Assembly (NCBI RefSeq): GCF_012184385.1
Contig: NZ_VSRL01000010.1
Span: forward strand, 18,168 to 82,167
DNA length: 64,000 nt
Source of the DNA: Lentzea indica
GTDB taxonomy: Bacteria > Actinomycetota > Actinomycetes > Mycobacteriales > Pseudonocardiaceae
Reading direction: 5' to 3'
The notes under the pieces were generated by a model. The model searched no databases, had not been told where the DNA came from, and saw only the letters and a program-made list of their open reading frames with translations. The position numbers and the translations under genes are program-made. Positions 49,153 to 57,578 of this stretch are shown piece after piece; position 1 is the first letter of the stretch; each line of letters begins with the position of its first letter.

Positions 49153-50490
49153 GTGGCGACCGACGACCCGATGACGATCTTCGTCGCGATGCCGGGCACG
49201 ACGCTCGGCGAGCATGCGAAGTGGACGGACATCAAGGAGATCAAGAGGGACCTGTACCAGCCGATCGCCGACGCCCTCGAAGCCGAGCTGGGTGTGAAGG
49301 TCAGGGTGCAGATCGAGAAGGACCGCGAAGCCGCCGGTCCCATCCACAACACGATGTTCGGGGAGGCGCTGGAGGCGCCGATCTACATCGCGGATCTCAC
49401 CGGCGCCAACCCCAACGTGTACCTGGAGCTCGGCGTCCGCTGGGCGTTGCGGGACAACGTCACGGTGCTCGTGAGCCAGGACGTGGACCACGACGTGCGG
49501 TTCAACGTCGCCCACACCCGCGTCGTGAAGTACAGCAATCTGTACGGCCAGCTCAACGAGGCCAGACAGACCATCGTGAACATGATCCTGCACGGCTTGC
49601 GAACGATGAACAACGACAGTCCGGTGCGTCAGGGCAGCGGCTTCGTGACGATCCCGCGCGCCGAACTCGACGAACGGGACGCCGAGATCAGCCGGTTGCG
49701 GCAGGAGCGCGGTGACGAGCTGTTCGCCGCGGCGATGGACGCCGAGAACGACGATGACCGCGTCGACCTGCTGCGCCGCGTGCTGAAGGCGAACCCCACG
49801 CACGCCAACGCGCACGGCGAGCTGGGCAGGGTGTTCGGCGCGGCGGGCGACGACGAGAAGGCCATCCACCACCTGGACCGTGCCACCCACCTGCAACCCG
49901 ACGCCGCCGAGTGGTGGCGGGAGCTCGGTGTCGCACAGGGCCGCCACGGTGATCTCGACGGCGCGGCGAGATCGCTGCAGAAGGCCGTGGAGCATGATCC
50001 CGGCGATGCGGAGACCTACGCGAACCTCGGCGGTGTCCACCGGCGGCGCGCTCGTCTCTCGGATCGCGTGGAGAACCTGCGCAAGGCACGGGACTCCTAC
50101 GAGGCCGCCGCGCGGATCAACAAGCACGACCTGTACCCGCTCGCCAACGTCCGCCGCCTGAACGTGCTGCTGGCCGATGACGAAGCCTCCCGCCGCGCGG
50201 CGGCCACGGAGTTCGCCAAGCTCAAGTTGCTCGCCGAGTACGTCGTCGGCGAGGAGCCGACCCCGTGGCGCCGTCTCGACCAGGCGGAGGCGCTGGCGTT
50301 CAACGGCGAGAAAGATGCCGCGCTGGAAGCGCTGCGTACCGGTATGAGCGAGTTCCAGCCCACCCGCAGAGCCCGCTCGGCGACGACCGCTGTCGAACCG
50401 CTCCAGGAGATCCTCGCCGTCGGATGGCTGGACGAACCGGTCGCGGACGCGCTGCGCGCCATGATCGACGAGTACCAGACTCACACGTGA
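49153..50490 (+). CDS. TIR/NDT-like nucleotide-binding domain fused to TPR repeats
   Basis: A 445-residue protein. The N-terminal 150 residues begin MTIFVAMPG and include APIYIADLTGANPNVYLELG, the signature of the nucleoside-2-deoxyribosyltransferase-like/TIR-like domains seen in bacterial immune sensors. The C-terminal half has tetratricopeptide repeats (ANAHGELGRVFGAAGDDEKA, LGVAQGRHGDLDGAARSLQK, YANLGGVHRRRA). GTG 49153 follows a GGAG-like site. It is in an operon with the SLATT gene, which suggests a sensor-effector pair. Confidence 0.75.
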   Translation: MATDDPMTIFVAMPGTTLGEHAKWTDIKEIKRDLYQPIADALEAELGVKVRVQIEKDREAAGPIHNTMFGEALEAPIYIADLTGANPNVYLELGVRWALRDNVTVLVSQDVDHDVRFNVAHTRVVKYSNLYGQLNEARQTIVNMILHGLRTMNNDSPVRQGSGFVTIPRAELDERDAEISRLRQERGDELFAAAMDAENDDDRVDLLRRVLKANPTHANAHGELGRVFGAAGDDEKAIHHLDRATHLQPDAAEWWRELGVAQGRHGDLDGAARSLQKAVEHDPGDAETYANLGGVHRRRARLSDRVENLRKARDSYEAAARINKHDLYPLANVRRLNVLLADDEASRRAAATEFAKLKLLAEYVVGEEPTPWRRLDQAEALAFNGEKDAALEALRTGMSEFQPTRRARSATTAVEPLQEILAVGWLDEPVADALRAMIDEYQTHT

Positions 50491-50500
50491 CCGGGCGCTT

Positions 50501-50548
50501 GATGGGGGAGCTTTCCTCAACCTGAGGTTGAGGAAAGCTCCCCTCATC
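50501..50548. terminator. strong bidirectional terminator
   Basis: A long inverted repeat: 50501-50523 pairs with 50525-50548 with one bulged base (core GAGCTTTCCTCAACCT and its complement). It separates the TPR gene (plus) from the TerB-like gene (minus) at a convergent junction. Confidence 0.88.
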
Positions 50549-50577
50549 AACGTGGCTCGCGTCAGCGCGGAGGCGCG

Positions 50578-50964
50578 TCAGCTGAGAGCTTCGACGACGC
50601 GGGTGACCATCTCCTTCTCGGTCACGGCCACCTCACCGTCCGCGCCGGCCACCGAGCGGCACATCTCCGTCACGGCGGCGCGGAAGATCGCGACGTCGCG
50701 CGGTTCGTGCGCGTCGATGATCACCACCGCCTCCCGCAGGGCGGCCAGGACGCCCGCCTCCACATCGGACGCCGAGCCCTTCGGCAGTGAGGGCGGTGCG
50801 GCGGCGATGACGGCACGCAGGTCGTCCGAGAGCAGGGTCGTCGCCCTGATGCCGGCCTGGCTCTCCTCGTCGACCGAGCCGGGGTCCGCAGTGGACACCA
50901 GCACCATGGCACCGAAAACGGCCGTGCGGAGGGTCTGCCCCTCCGCCTCCGTGTACGCAGTCAT
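50578..50964 (-). CDS. TerB-like protein
   Basis: A 128-residue helical protein. It begins MTAYTEAEGQTLRTAVFGAM and ends GADGEVAVTEKEMVTRVVEALS, the TerB-type metal-binding helical repeat with an acidic loop (VSTADPGSVDEE). TerB proteins belong to membrane-associated stress and phage-response modules, although single copies have no defined role. It may be a further member of the adjacent signalling locus. It is divergent from the XRE-cupin regulator, with 30 bases between starts. Confidence 0.65.
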   Translation of the reverse strand: MTAYTEAEGQTLRTAVFGAMVLVSTADPGSVDEESQAGIRATTLLSDDLRAVIAAAPPSLPKGSASDVEAGVLAALREAVVIIDAHEPRDVAIFRAAVTEMCRSVAGADGEVAVTEKEMVTRVVEALS

Positions 50965-50994
50965 GGGCGCAAGCCTATGCAACGATCAGTGGCT

Positions 50995-51540
50995 ATGAGT
51001 GCGGGTCAGGTGCTTGGCACCAACATCAGGGCCATCCGGGAGCAGCGCGGGTTGTCCCTGTCGGAGCTCGCGCGGCGGTCGTCCATCGCCAAGGGCACGC
51101 TGTCCCAGCTGGAGAACGGCTCGGGCAACCCGACGATCGAGACAGTGTTCAGTTTGTCGAACGCTTTGGACGTGCCCGTGTCCGAGCTGGTGACCGAGCG
51201 GACGCCGCCGGACGTCGTGCTGGTGCGGGCCCGCGATGTCGAGGTGCTCAGCAGCAACGCCGTCGACCTGCGGCTGATGCGGCGGATGGACATCGGCGAC
51301 ACCGTCCTCGAGATCTACGACCAGCGCGTCCGGCCCGGTGCCACGCAGACCACCGAAGGTCATCCCGGCAAGGAACACGTGCTGGTCACGAGCGGCCGGC
51401 TGCGCGTGGGGCCGCCCGACAAGCCGTACGAGCTGGGACCGGGCGACTACGTGTGCTTCCCAGGTTCGCTGCCGCACCTGTACGAGACCGTCGAAGGTGA
51501 GGTCAGCTCGGTACTGGTGCTGGAGTATCCGAAGCACTAA
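50995..51540 (+). CDS. XRE-cupin transcriptional regulator of the hydroxyproline operon
   Basis: A 181-residue regulator with an N-terminal Cro/C1-type HTH (IREQRGLSLSELARRSSIAK, GTLSQLENGSGNPTIETVF) and a C-terminal cupin (EHVLVTSGRLRVGPPDKPYE, LGPGDYVCFPGSLPHLYE). Family members usually control amine or amino-acid catabolism and sense a small ligand in the cupin. It lies directly upstream of, and in line with, the hydroxyproline genes, separated by a perfect palindrome, so it is the likely local regulator. ATG 50995 is used; an upstream ATG at 50977 adds only MQRSVA. Confidence 0.85.
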   Translation: MSAGQVLGTNIRAIREQRGLSLSELARRSSIAKGTLSQLENGSGNPTIETVFSLSNALDVPVSELVTERTPPDVVLVRARDVEVLSSNAVDLRLMRRMDIGDTVLEIYDQRVRPGATQTTEGHPGKEHVLVTSGRLRVGPPDKPYELGPGDYVCFPGSLPHLYETVEGEVSSVLVLEYPKH

Positions 51541-51558
51541 CGTTCATTCTAATGAACG
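51541..51558. promoter_or_regulatory. perfect palindrome, candidate operator
   Basis: CGTTCATT-CT-AATGAACG: two perfect 8-base arms immediately after the XRE-cupin stop and 9 bases before the first dehydrogenase ATG. Its right end touches the GGAGGT ribosome site. It could be the operator of the XRE-cupin protein or an RNA hairpin that modulates translation of the downstream gene. Confidence 0.7.
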
Positions 51559-51567
51559 GAGGTGGCG

Positions 51568-52647
51568 ATGCACCCGGACGTCGTGGTCGTGGGGGCGGGC
51601 ATCATCGGGGCCGCGTGCGCCCAGGCGCTGAAGGCACGCGGGCTCGACGTTCTCGTTCTCGATCGCCACGGACCGGCGTCGGGCACCAGCTCCGCCGGTG
51701 AGGGCAACGTCCTGGTCAGCGACAAGGAACCGGGACCGGAGCTCGACCTCGCCCTGGCGAGCCGGGAGCTGTGGCCTGACCTGGGAGCGGACGCCGAGTG
51801 GGAGGAAAAGGGCGGGCTCGTCGTCGCGACGACTCCTGAGGCGGCCGAGCCCCTGAAAGCCTTCGCCGCCGCGCAACGGGCGGCGGGCATCGACGCCTGC
51901 GAGCTCACCCCGCAGGAGGCCCTGAGCCACGAGCCGCACCTCAACCCGGACATCACCGCCGCCGTCCACTACCTGCAGGACGCGCAGCTCAACCCGGTCA
52001 AGGCCACGAAAGCCCTGCTGCGCGGCATCAGGATCATCAACGCCGAGGTGTCCACAACGGACGGGCGAAGCGTGACCACGTCCGACGGCGTGATCAGCTG
52101 TGGCGCGGTCGTCAACGCCACTGGCCCGTGGGCGAGGAACTTCGGCGTCAACGTCCTGCCACGGCGCGGCGTCGTCCTGGTCACCACCCCGATCCCCGGC
52201 ACGATCCGGCACAAGGTCTACGACGCGGACTACGTCGGCGCGGTCGCGAGCGGCGACGCCGACCTGCAGACGTCCGGTGTCGTCGAGTCGACCCAGGCCG
52301 GCACGGTACTGATCGGGTCGAGCCGCCAGCGAAAGGGCTTCGACGACACGATCGAGAGCAAGGTGCTGAAAGCGTTGGCACGCAAAGCGATCGCGCTCTT
52401 CCCGATGCTCACCGACGTCCCGGTCATGCGCGCATACGGCGGCTTCCGCCCGTACGCGCCGGATCACCTGCCGATCATCGGCGAGGACCCGCGCACGCCC
52501 GGCCTGTGGCACGCGACCGGGCACGAGGGCGCGGGCGTCGGCCTCGCCCCGGCCACCGGTCGCCTGCTCGCCGAACTGCTGACGGGCGCCACCCCGCTCG
52601 TCGATCCCCACCCGTTCCGCGTCGACCGGCCGGAGGTGATGGTGTGA
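51568..52647 (+). CDS. FAD oxidase, D-hydroxyproline dehydrogenase beta subunit type
   Basis: A 359-residue DAO-superfamily flavoprotein. The FAD fold starts VVVVGAGIIGAACAQALKAR, and the C-terminal second FAD motif is RPYAPDHLPIIGEDP followed by ATGHEGAGVGLAPATGRLLAEL. It resembles the catalytic beta subunit of D-hydroxyproline dehydrogenase and related opine oxidases. With the following [2Fe-2S] and FAD subunits it would oxidise cis-4-hydroxy-D-proline to pyrroline-4-hydroxy-2-carboxylate. GGAGGT lies 5-10 bases before ATG 51568. Its stop overlaps the next start as GTGA. Confidence 0.87.
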   Translation: MHPDVVVVGAGIIGAACAQALKARGLDVLVLDRHGPASGTSSAGEGNVLVSDKEPGPELDLALASRELWPDLGADAEWEEKGGLVVATTPEAAEPLKAFAAAQRAAGIDACELTPQEALSHEPHLNPDITAAVHYLQDAQLNPVKATKALLRGIRIINAEVSTTDGRSVTTSDGVISCGAVVNATGPWARNFGVNVLPRRGVVLVTTPIPGTIRHKVYDADYVGAVASGDADLQTSGVVESTQAGTVLIGSSRQRKGFDDTIESKVLKALARKAIALFPMLTDVPVMRAYGGFRPYAPDHLPIIGEDPRTPGLWHATGHEGAGVGLAPATGRLLAELLTGATPLVDPHPFRVDRPEVMV

Positions 52648-52826
52648 AGGTGACCTTCAACGGACTGCAGCACGAGGTCTCCCACGTCGCGGAACTGCTG
52701 CCCGGCAGGTTCTTCTGCGGCATCGGTGTCTGCTTCGGCTGCGTCGCGGAGATCAACGGCGTACCCGAGGTCCGAGCGTGCCGCCACCAGCTGCGCGACG
52801 GTGACGTGATCAGGACGAAGCCATGA
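52644..52826 (+). CDS. [2Fe-2S] subunit (gamma) of D-hydroxyproline dehydrogenase
   Basis: A 60-residue protein too small for most gene callers. The pattern FCGIGVCFGCVAEINGV followed later by RACRHQL gives four Cys in the plant-type [2Fe-2S] order (C-x4-C-x2-C ... C). It reads from GTG 52644, overlapping the preceding stop (GTGA), to TGA 52826, which overlaps the next ATG (ATGA). It would carry electrons between the two flavoprotein subunits. Confidence 0.88.
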   Translation: MKVTFNGLQHEVSHVAELLPGRFFCGIGVCFGCVAEINGVPEVRACRHQLRDGDVIRTKP

Positions 52827-54012
52827 GGATCGTTGTCGTGGGCGCGGGCCCGGCCGGGATGGCCGCAGCCAGAACCGCCGCCGACGCGGCGCCGAGGTCA
52901 CCATGGTCGACTCGGAGCCCGAGGCCGGCGGCCAGTTCCTGCGCGGCAGGGCCAAGTTCGAGCACCGGGGAGTCACTCATCTCAAGAACACCGAGGCGTG
53001 GCTCGTCGAAGACCGCACGCTGCATCTGAGGGGCCCGAAGCAGCTGCACTTCGACGCGTTGGTCATCGCTACCGGCGCCTACGACCGGCCACTCCCCTTC
53101 CCCGGATGGGACGGCCCCGGCGTGATCACCGCGGGCGCCGCCCAGGCCCTGGCGAAGCAGGGCGTCACGCTCGCCGAACGCGTGATCGTCGCGGGCACCG
53201 GCCCGTTCCTGCTGCCCGTCGCCACGGCGCTGCTGGACCTCGGCGCGACGCTCGTCGGCGTCTACGAGGCGTCCTCCCCCACCAGGTGGCTGCGCGAGTC
53301 CAAGGCGGTACTGGCGAACCGCCACAAGATCGCCGAACTCGCGAGCTACCGGAAAGTGCTGTCGCACCTGGAAACCCGCACGGCCGTGATCGCCAAGCAC
53401 GGCGACCGGGTCACGGTCGCGAAGCTCGACCGCCACTGGCGTCCGGTCAGCCACCGCACCGAGCACGCCGATCTCGTGTGCATCGGCCACGGCTTCCTGC
53501 CCCGCACCGACCTGGTGCCCAACGCCAAGCGCACCAACGACTTCCTCGACGTCGACGAACGCCAGCAAACCTCGATCCCCGGCGTCTACGCGGCCGGCGA
53601 GGTCACCGGCATCGGCGGCGCGGACCTGGCCGAGGCCGAGGGCATCATCGCCGGAGCCGCCGCGGCACACCAGGAACCGCCTGCCAGAGCGCTGGAAGCC
53701 GTGCGCAAGGGCCGTCTCTTCGCGCAGGCCTTGGCCAGAGCGCACGCGATCCAGCCGGGCTGGCAGACGTGGCTGAACCCGGACACCACCGTGTGCCGCT
53801 GCGAGAAGGTCAGCCTTCAGGACCTCTCCGACGCGACGAGCATGCGCGAACTGAAGCTCACCAGCAGGGTCGCGATGGGCCGCTGCCAGGGCCGCATCTG
53901 CGCCCGCAATGCCGCAGAACTGACAGGAATCCCGTTCGACGGACAACGCCGCGTGATCGCGGTCCCGATCCCGCTCGGCGAACTCGCCGCACTCCCGGAG
54001 GAACCCTCATGA
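52823..54012 (+). pseudogene. FAD/NAD-binding alpha subunit of D-hydroxyproline dehydrogenase, apparent frameshift
   Basis: The start reads MRIVVVGAGPAGMAAARTAADA, an FAD-binding fold, then shifts frame. The main body (from VTMVDSEPEAGGQFLRGRAKF to the stop at 54012) is one frame away. Adding one G to the GG at 52888-52889 gives ADAGAEVTMVDSE, a normal Rossmann continuation. The remainder has a second dinucleotide fold (RVIVAGTGPFLLPVATALLD) and a C-terminal BFD-like [2Fe-2S] site (VCRCEKVS, MGRCQGRICARN), as in the alpha subunits of D-hydroxyproline dehydrogenase, opine oxidase and HcnB-type enzymes. Full length is about 396 residues. It is coupled by ATGA to both neighbours, so I think the real gene is intact. 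Confidence 0.82.
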
Positions 54013-54902
54013 CCGAACGCCTGGACGGCGTCATCGTCGCCACCGCACTCCCCTACGCCGAGGACCCCGGTGCCCCGGCGGGACTGCGCCCCGACCTGGA
54101 GAAGCTCGCCGAGCACTGCCGCTGGGTCGTCGAGAACGGCTGCCGCGGCGTGGGCCCCAACGGCTCGCTGGGCGAGTACTCGTCGCTGACCGACGCGGAA
54201 CGCCGTGAGGTCGCCCAGACCGCCATCGCGGCGGTGAAGGGGCGTGGCATCGCGGTCATCGGCGTGCACGGCGTTGGCGCGCACCAGGCCCGGCACTGGG
54301 CAGAGCTGGCGGCCGAGGACGGCGCGGACGGCGTGCTCTGCCTGCCTCCCACCATGTACCGGGCCAACCGCGGCGAGGTCGTGCACCACTTCCGCGAGGT
54401 CGCGAAGGCCGGGCTGCCGATCATGGTCTACAACAACCCGATCGACACCAAGGTCGACCTCACCCCTGACCTGATCGCCGAGCTGGGCCAGATCGAGCAC
54501 GTGGTGGCGGTGAAGGAGTTCTCCGGCGACGTCCGGCGCGTGCTGGAGATCCGCGCCGCCGCCCCGCACCTGACCGTCGTGGCCGGCGCGGACGACGTCG
54601 TGCTGGAGAGCCTCCTGATGGGCGCGACGGGCTGGTTCGCCGGCTACCCCAACGTGTTCCCCGCCGAGTGCGCCGAGTTGTTCGAGCTGGCACAGCAGGG
54701 CGAGCTGGAGCGAGCGCGGTCGATGTACGAACGGCTCGTGCCGGCGTTCCGCTGGGACTCGCGCACCGAGTTCGTCCAGGCGATCAAGCACTCGATGGAC
54801 CTCGTCGGCCGCTACGGCGGCCCGTGCCGTCCCCCGCGCGGGCCGTTGTCGCAGGCCCAGCTCGACCAGATCGACGCCGACATGAAGCTGGCAACGTCAT
54901 GA
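54009..54902 (+). CDS. DHDPS-family pyrroline-4-hydroxy-2-carboxylate deaminase
   Basis: A 297-residue class I aldolase-fold enzyme of the dihydrodipicolinate synthase family. The conserved Tyr is in IMVYNNP and the Schiff-base Lys is in VVAVKEFSGD. Between a D-hydroxyproline dehydrogenase and a hydroxyproline epimerase, the expected reaction is deamination of 1-pyrroline-4-hydroxy-2-carboxylate to 2-oxoglutarate semialdehyde. The dehydrogenase for that aldehyde is not in the window. The start overlaps the previous stop (ATGA), and its own stop overlaps the next start (ATGA). Confidence 0.88.
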   Translation: MTERLDGVIVATALPYAEDPGAPAGLRPDLEKLAEHCRWVVENGCRGVGPNGSLGEYSSLTDAERREVAQTAIAAVKGRGIAVIGVHGVGAHQARHWAELAAEDGADGVLCLPPTMYRANRGEVVHHFREVAKAGLPIMVYNNPIDTKVDLTPDLIAELGQIEHVVAVKEFSGDVRRVLEIRAAAPHLTVVAGADDVVLESLLMGATGWFAGYPNVFPAECAELFELAQQGELERARSMYERLVPAFRWDSRTEFVQAIKHSMDLVGRYGGPCRPPRGPLSQAQLDQIDADMKLATS

Positions 54903-55891
54903 GGTTCGCCAAGTACTTCAGCGCCGTCGACTCGCACACCGAGGGCATGCCGACGCGGGTGATCACGGGCGGCGTCGGGGTGATCCCCGGCGAGACCATG
55001 GCCGAGAAGCGCCTCAACTTCATCAAGAACCACGACCACGTCCGCAAGCTCCTGGTGAACGAGCCGCGCGGCCACGCGGCGATGAGCGGCGCGATCCTGC
55101 AGCCGCCGACCCGCCAGGACGCGGACTGGGGCGTGCTCTACATCGAGGTGTCCGGCTGCCTGCCGATGTGCGGCCACGGCACGATCGGCGTGGCGACGGT
55201 GCTGGTGGAGACCGGCATGGTCGAGGTGACCGAGCCCGTCACGACTGTGCGGCTCGACACCCCGGCCGGCCTGGTGCTCGCCGACTACGACACCCGCACG
55301 AAGATGGTCACGATCAAGAACGTCCCGGCGTACGCGCACGAGCTGGACGCGACGGTCGACGTGCCAGGACTCGGCGAGGTCCGCTACGACATGGCCTACG
55401 GCGGCAACTTCTACGCGATCCTGCCGCTGGACCGGCTCGGCATCCCGTTCGACAGGGCGGAGAAGGATCGGATCCTGGCCGCGGGTCTCTCCATCATGGA
55501 CCAGATCAACGCCACGAACCGCCCGGTGCACCCGGTGGACAGCGCGATCAGCGGCTGCAAGCACGTCCAGTTCACCGCACCCGGCCAGGACGGCGCGCAC
55601 TCGCGCAACGCCATGGCGATCCACCCCGGCTGGTTCGACCGTTCACCGTGCGGCACAGGCACTTGCGCCCGGATGGCGCAGCTGCACGCCCGTGGTGAGC
55701 TCGGAATCGGTGCCGATTTCGTGAACGAGTCGTTCATCGGCACCAGGTTCATCGGACGGTTGCTGGAAGAGGTTCCGCTCGGTGACCGCACGGCGGTTCT
55801 GCCCACTGTGGCCGGTCGCGCGTGGATCACCGGGATGGGCCAGTACCTCCTGGACGCCACCGACCCGTTCCCGGAGGGGTTCTCGCTCTAA
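54899..55891 (+). CDS. 4-hydroxyproline 2-epimerase (proline racemase family)
   Basis: A 330-residue PLP-independent epimerase. Both catalytic cysteines are present: MCGHG near residue 90 and SPCGTGT near residue 249. Trans-3-hydroxyproline dehydratases have Thr at the second place, so epimerase is favoured. It would interconvert trans-4-hydroxy-L-proline and cis-4-hydroxy-D-proline, feeding the dehydrogenase encoded upstream. MRFAKYFSAVDSHTEGMPTR is a standard N-terminus for the family. It is the last gene of the tightly overlapping operon. Confidence 0.92.
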   Translation: MRFAKYFSAVDSHTEGMPTRVITGGVGVIPGETMAEKRLNFIKNHDHVRKLLVNEPRGHAAMSGAILQPPTRQDADWGVLYIEVSGCLPMCGHGTIGVATVLVETGMVEVTEPVTTVRLDTPAGLVLADYDTRTKMVTIKNVPAYAHELDATVDVPGLGEVRYDMAYGGNFYAILPLDRLGIPFDRAEKDRILAAGLSIMDQINATNRPVHPVDSAISGCKHVQFTAPGQDGAHSRNAMAIHPGWFDRSPCGTGTCARMAQLHARGELGIGADFVNESFIGTRFIGRLLEEVPLGDRTAVLPTVAGRAWITGMGQYLLDATDPFPEGFSL

Positions 55892-55924
55892 GGGGTTCTC
55901 GCTCCAGTCGTTACGCTCGGTGCC

Positions 55925-56791
55925 GTGACGACGACGCCCAGTCTGGAAGCGCTGCTGCGCATCGGACCGTTCCACTCGGCTCTGCGCGCGGCCATCCGCC
56001 GGCGCGGTCTGACGCTGGAACGGCTCCGGCTGCGCCTGGCGCAGCAGGACGTGGCGGTGGCGCTGTCGACCCTGAGCGACTGGCAGCAGGGCCGGGTGCG
56101 CCCGGTCTCGCCGAAGTCGCTCAGGGCCGTGTCGGTGCTGGAGGAACTGCTGGAGGTGCCGCCCCGCTCGCTGCTCGCCCTGCTGGAGCACGCGGGTCCG
56201 AACGGCTGGCCGGACGTCGTTCCCGGGCTGATGCCCGGCTTCAACACCAACGACCTGGAGATCGTCTCCCGGCACGACAGGGTGTTCGTCGACGCCGAAC
56301 GGCACGCGTCACGCGTCCACGTGCGCATGGTCGTTCGCGCGCGCCAAGACGGCGTCGACCGTTTCTACGCGCACTACTACTGCGACGATGCCGTACGCAC
56401 GTCAGAGGTGTCGCACGAGCCGGTCCGCAACTGCCGGATCGGCCGTTCCGCGCGCGACGAGGCCGAGTGCGTGACCGTCGAGGAGCTGCTGTTCGACAAG
56501 CCGCTGGCGTCGGGTGAGACGTGGGTGTTCGAGTTCCTCGTCCACGACCCGGCACGGTTGGACACCGTCGAATACGCGCACGGCGTGCGTTGCTTCCTCG
56601 CGCAGAGCCTGATCGAGGTGCATTTCGACCCGGCGGCGCTGCCCGCCGACCCGCACGTCTATTTGCAGGACTGGCAGGAATCCGAGCCGCACCGGACCAT
56701 CGACCTGACGCTCGACCACACGAACTCCTTGCACCACTTCGAGGCGAACGTGTCGGTGAACTGGGTCGGCATCCGCTGGAAATGGATGTGA
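55925..56791 (+). CDS. helix-turn-helix protein, uncharacterised
   Basis: A 288-residue protein with an N-terminal XRE-like HTH (FHSALRAAIRRRGLTLERLR, ALSTLSDWQQGRVRPVSPKS). A C-terminal beta-rich domain of unknown family follows (VHVRMVVRARQDGVDRFYAH, GETWVFEFLVHDP, HHFEANVSVNWVGIRWKWM). A transcription factor role is likely, but no target is evident. GTG start; it is followed 10 bases later by the VOC gene, so the two may be linked. Confidence 0.6.
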   Translation: MTTTPSLEALLRIGPFHSALRAAIRRRGLTLERLRLRLAQQDVAVALSTLSDWQQGRVRPVSPKSLRAVSVLEELLEVPPRSLLALLEHAGPNGWPDVVPGLMPGFNTNDLEIVSRHDRVFVDAERHASRVHVRMVVRARQDGVDRFYAHYYCDDAVRTSEVSHEPVRNCRIGRSARDEAECVTVEELLFDKPLASGETWVFEFLVHDPARLDTVEYAHGVRCFLAQSLIEVHFDPAALPADPHVYLQDWQESEPHRTIDLTLDHTNSLHHFEANVSVNWVGIRWKWM

Positions 56792-56801
56792 GGAGACTTC
56801 G

Positions 56802-57539
56802 TTGCTCACCTTGGACTTCGTGCCGGGAGCTCCCAACTGGATCGATCTGGGCAGCCCTGATGTCGTTGCCGCCGCCGAGTTCTACGGCCGCGTGCTCGGC
56901 TGGGAGCACGTTCCTCTCGGACCAGAGGCGGGCGGCTACGGCTTCTTCCAGCGCGAAGGACGAACGGTCGCGGCGGTCGGGCCGCTGTCCGAGCCCGGTG
57001 CGGCCTCTGCCTGGACCGTCTACTTCGCGACGCCCGACGCCGAGTCGACGGCTCGCAGGGTGACCGAGGCGGGCGGAACGGTCCGGCTGGAGCCGTTCGA
57101 CGTGTTCACCAGCGGGCGGATGGCTCAGCTGACCGATCCGCACGGCGCGGAGTTCGCGGTGTGGCAGGCGGGCAACCTCCTCGGGGTCGACGAGGTGTCG
57201 TCCGTGGGAGCGTTGACGTGGATCGAGCTGCACTCTCCCGTGGCTGACGCCTCCTCGTTCTACGGCTCGGTGTTGTCGTGGGACGTCGTCACGATCGAGG
57301 GTGCGCCGGGCCGGTTCTTCCGGCCGGCGGGCACCGGTGCGGGACGGTTCTTCGGCGCGGCGGTGGAGGATTCGTCCGCCTACTGGCTGCCGTACTTCGA
57401 GGTGGCCGATCCCGATCACGCCGCCGGCGCGTCCGAGGTCCTCGTCGAGCCCTACGACCTCGACGGAGTCGGCCGGATCGCGGTGCTCGCCGATCCGTTC
57501 GGAGCCCGGTTCGGGGTCATGCGTTCCGTTACCCCCTGA
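56802..57539 (+). CDS. VOC (glyoxalase/bleomycin-resistance) family protein
   Basis: A 245-residue protein made of two VOC halves: NWIDLGSPDVVAAAEFYGRV and LTWIELHSPVADASSFYGSV each begin a beta-alpha-beta-beta-beta unit, and each ends in a FGARF/GAEFAVW-type strand. Two-domain VOC proteins include hydroxylases, dioxygenases and antibiotic-binding proteins; the substrate here is unknown. The start is TTG 56802, placed 6-7 bases after a GAGGAG site. Confidence 0.8.
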   Translation: MLTLDFVPGAPNWIDLGSPDVVAAAEFYGRVLGWEHVPLGPEAGGYGFFQREGRTVAAVGPLSEPGAASAWTVYFATPDAESTARRVTEAGGTVRLEPFDVFTSGRMAQLTDPHGAEFAVWQAGNLLGVDEVSSVGALTWIELHSPVADASSFYGSVLSWDVVTIEGAPGRFFRPAGTGAGRFFGAAVEDSSAYWLPYFEVADPDHAAGASEVLVEPYDLDGVGRIAVLADPFGARFGVMRSVTP

Positions 57540-57578
57540 AGGCTCCCCAAACCGTGGGCCGCCAGTTAGCGTGCGCTG

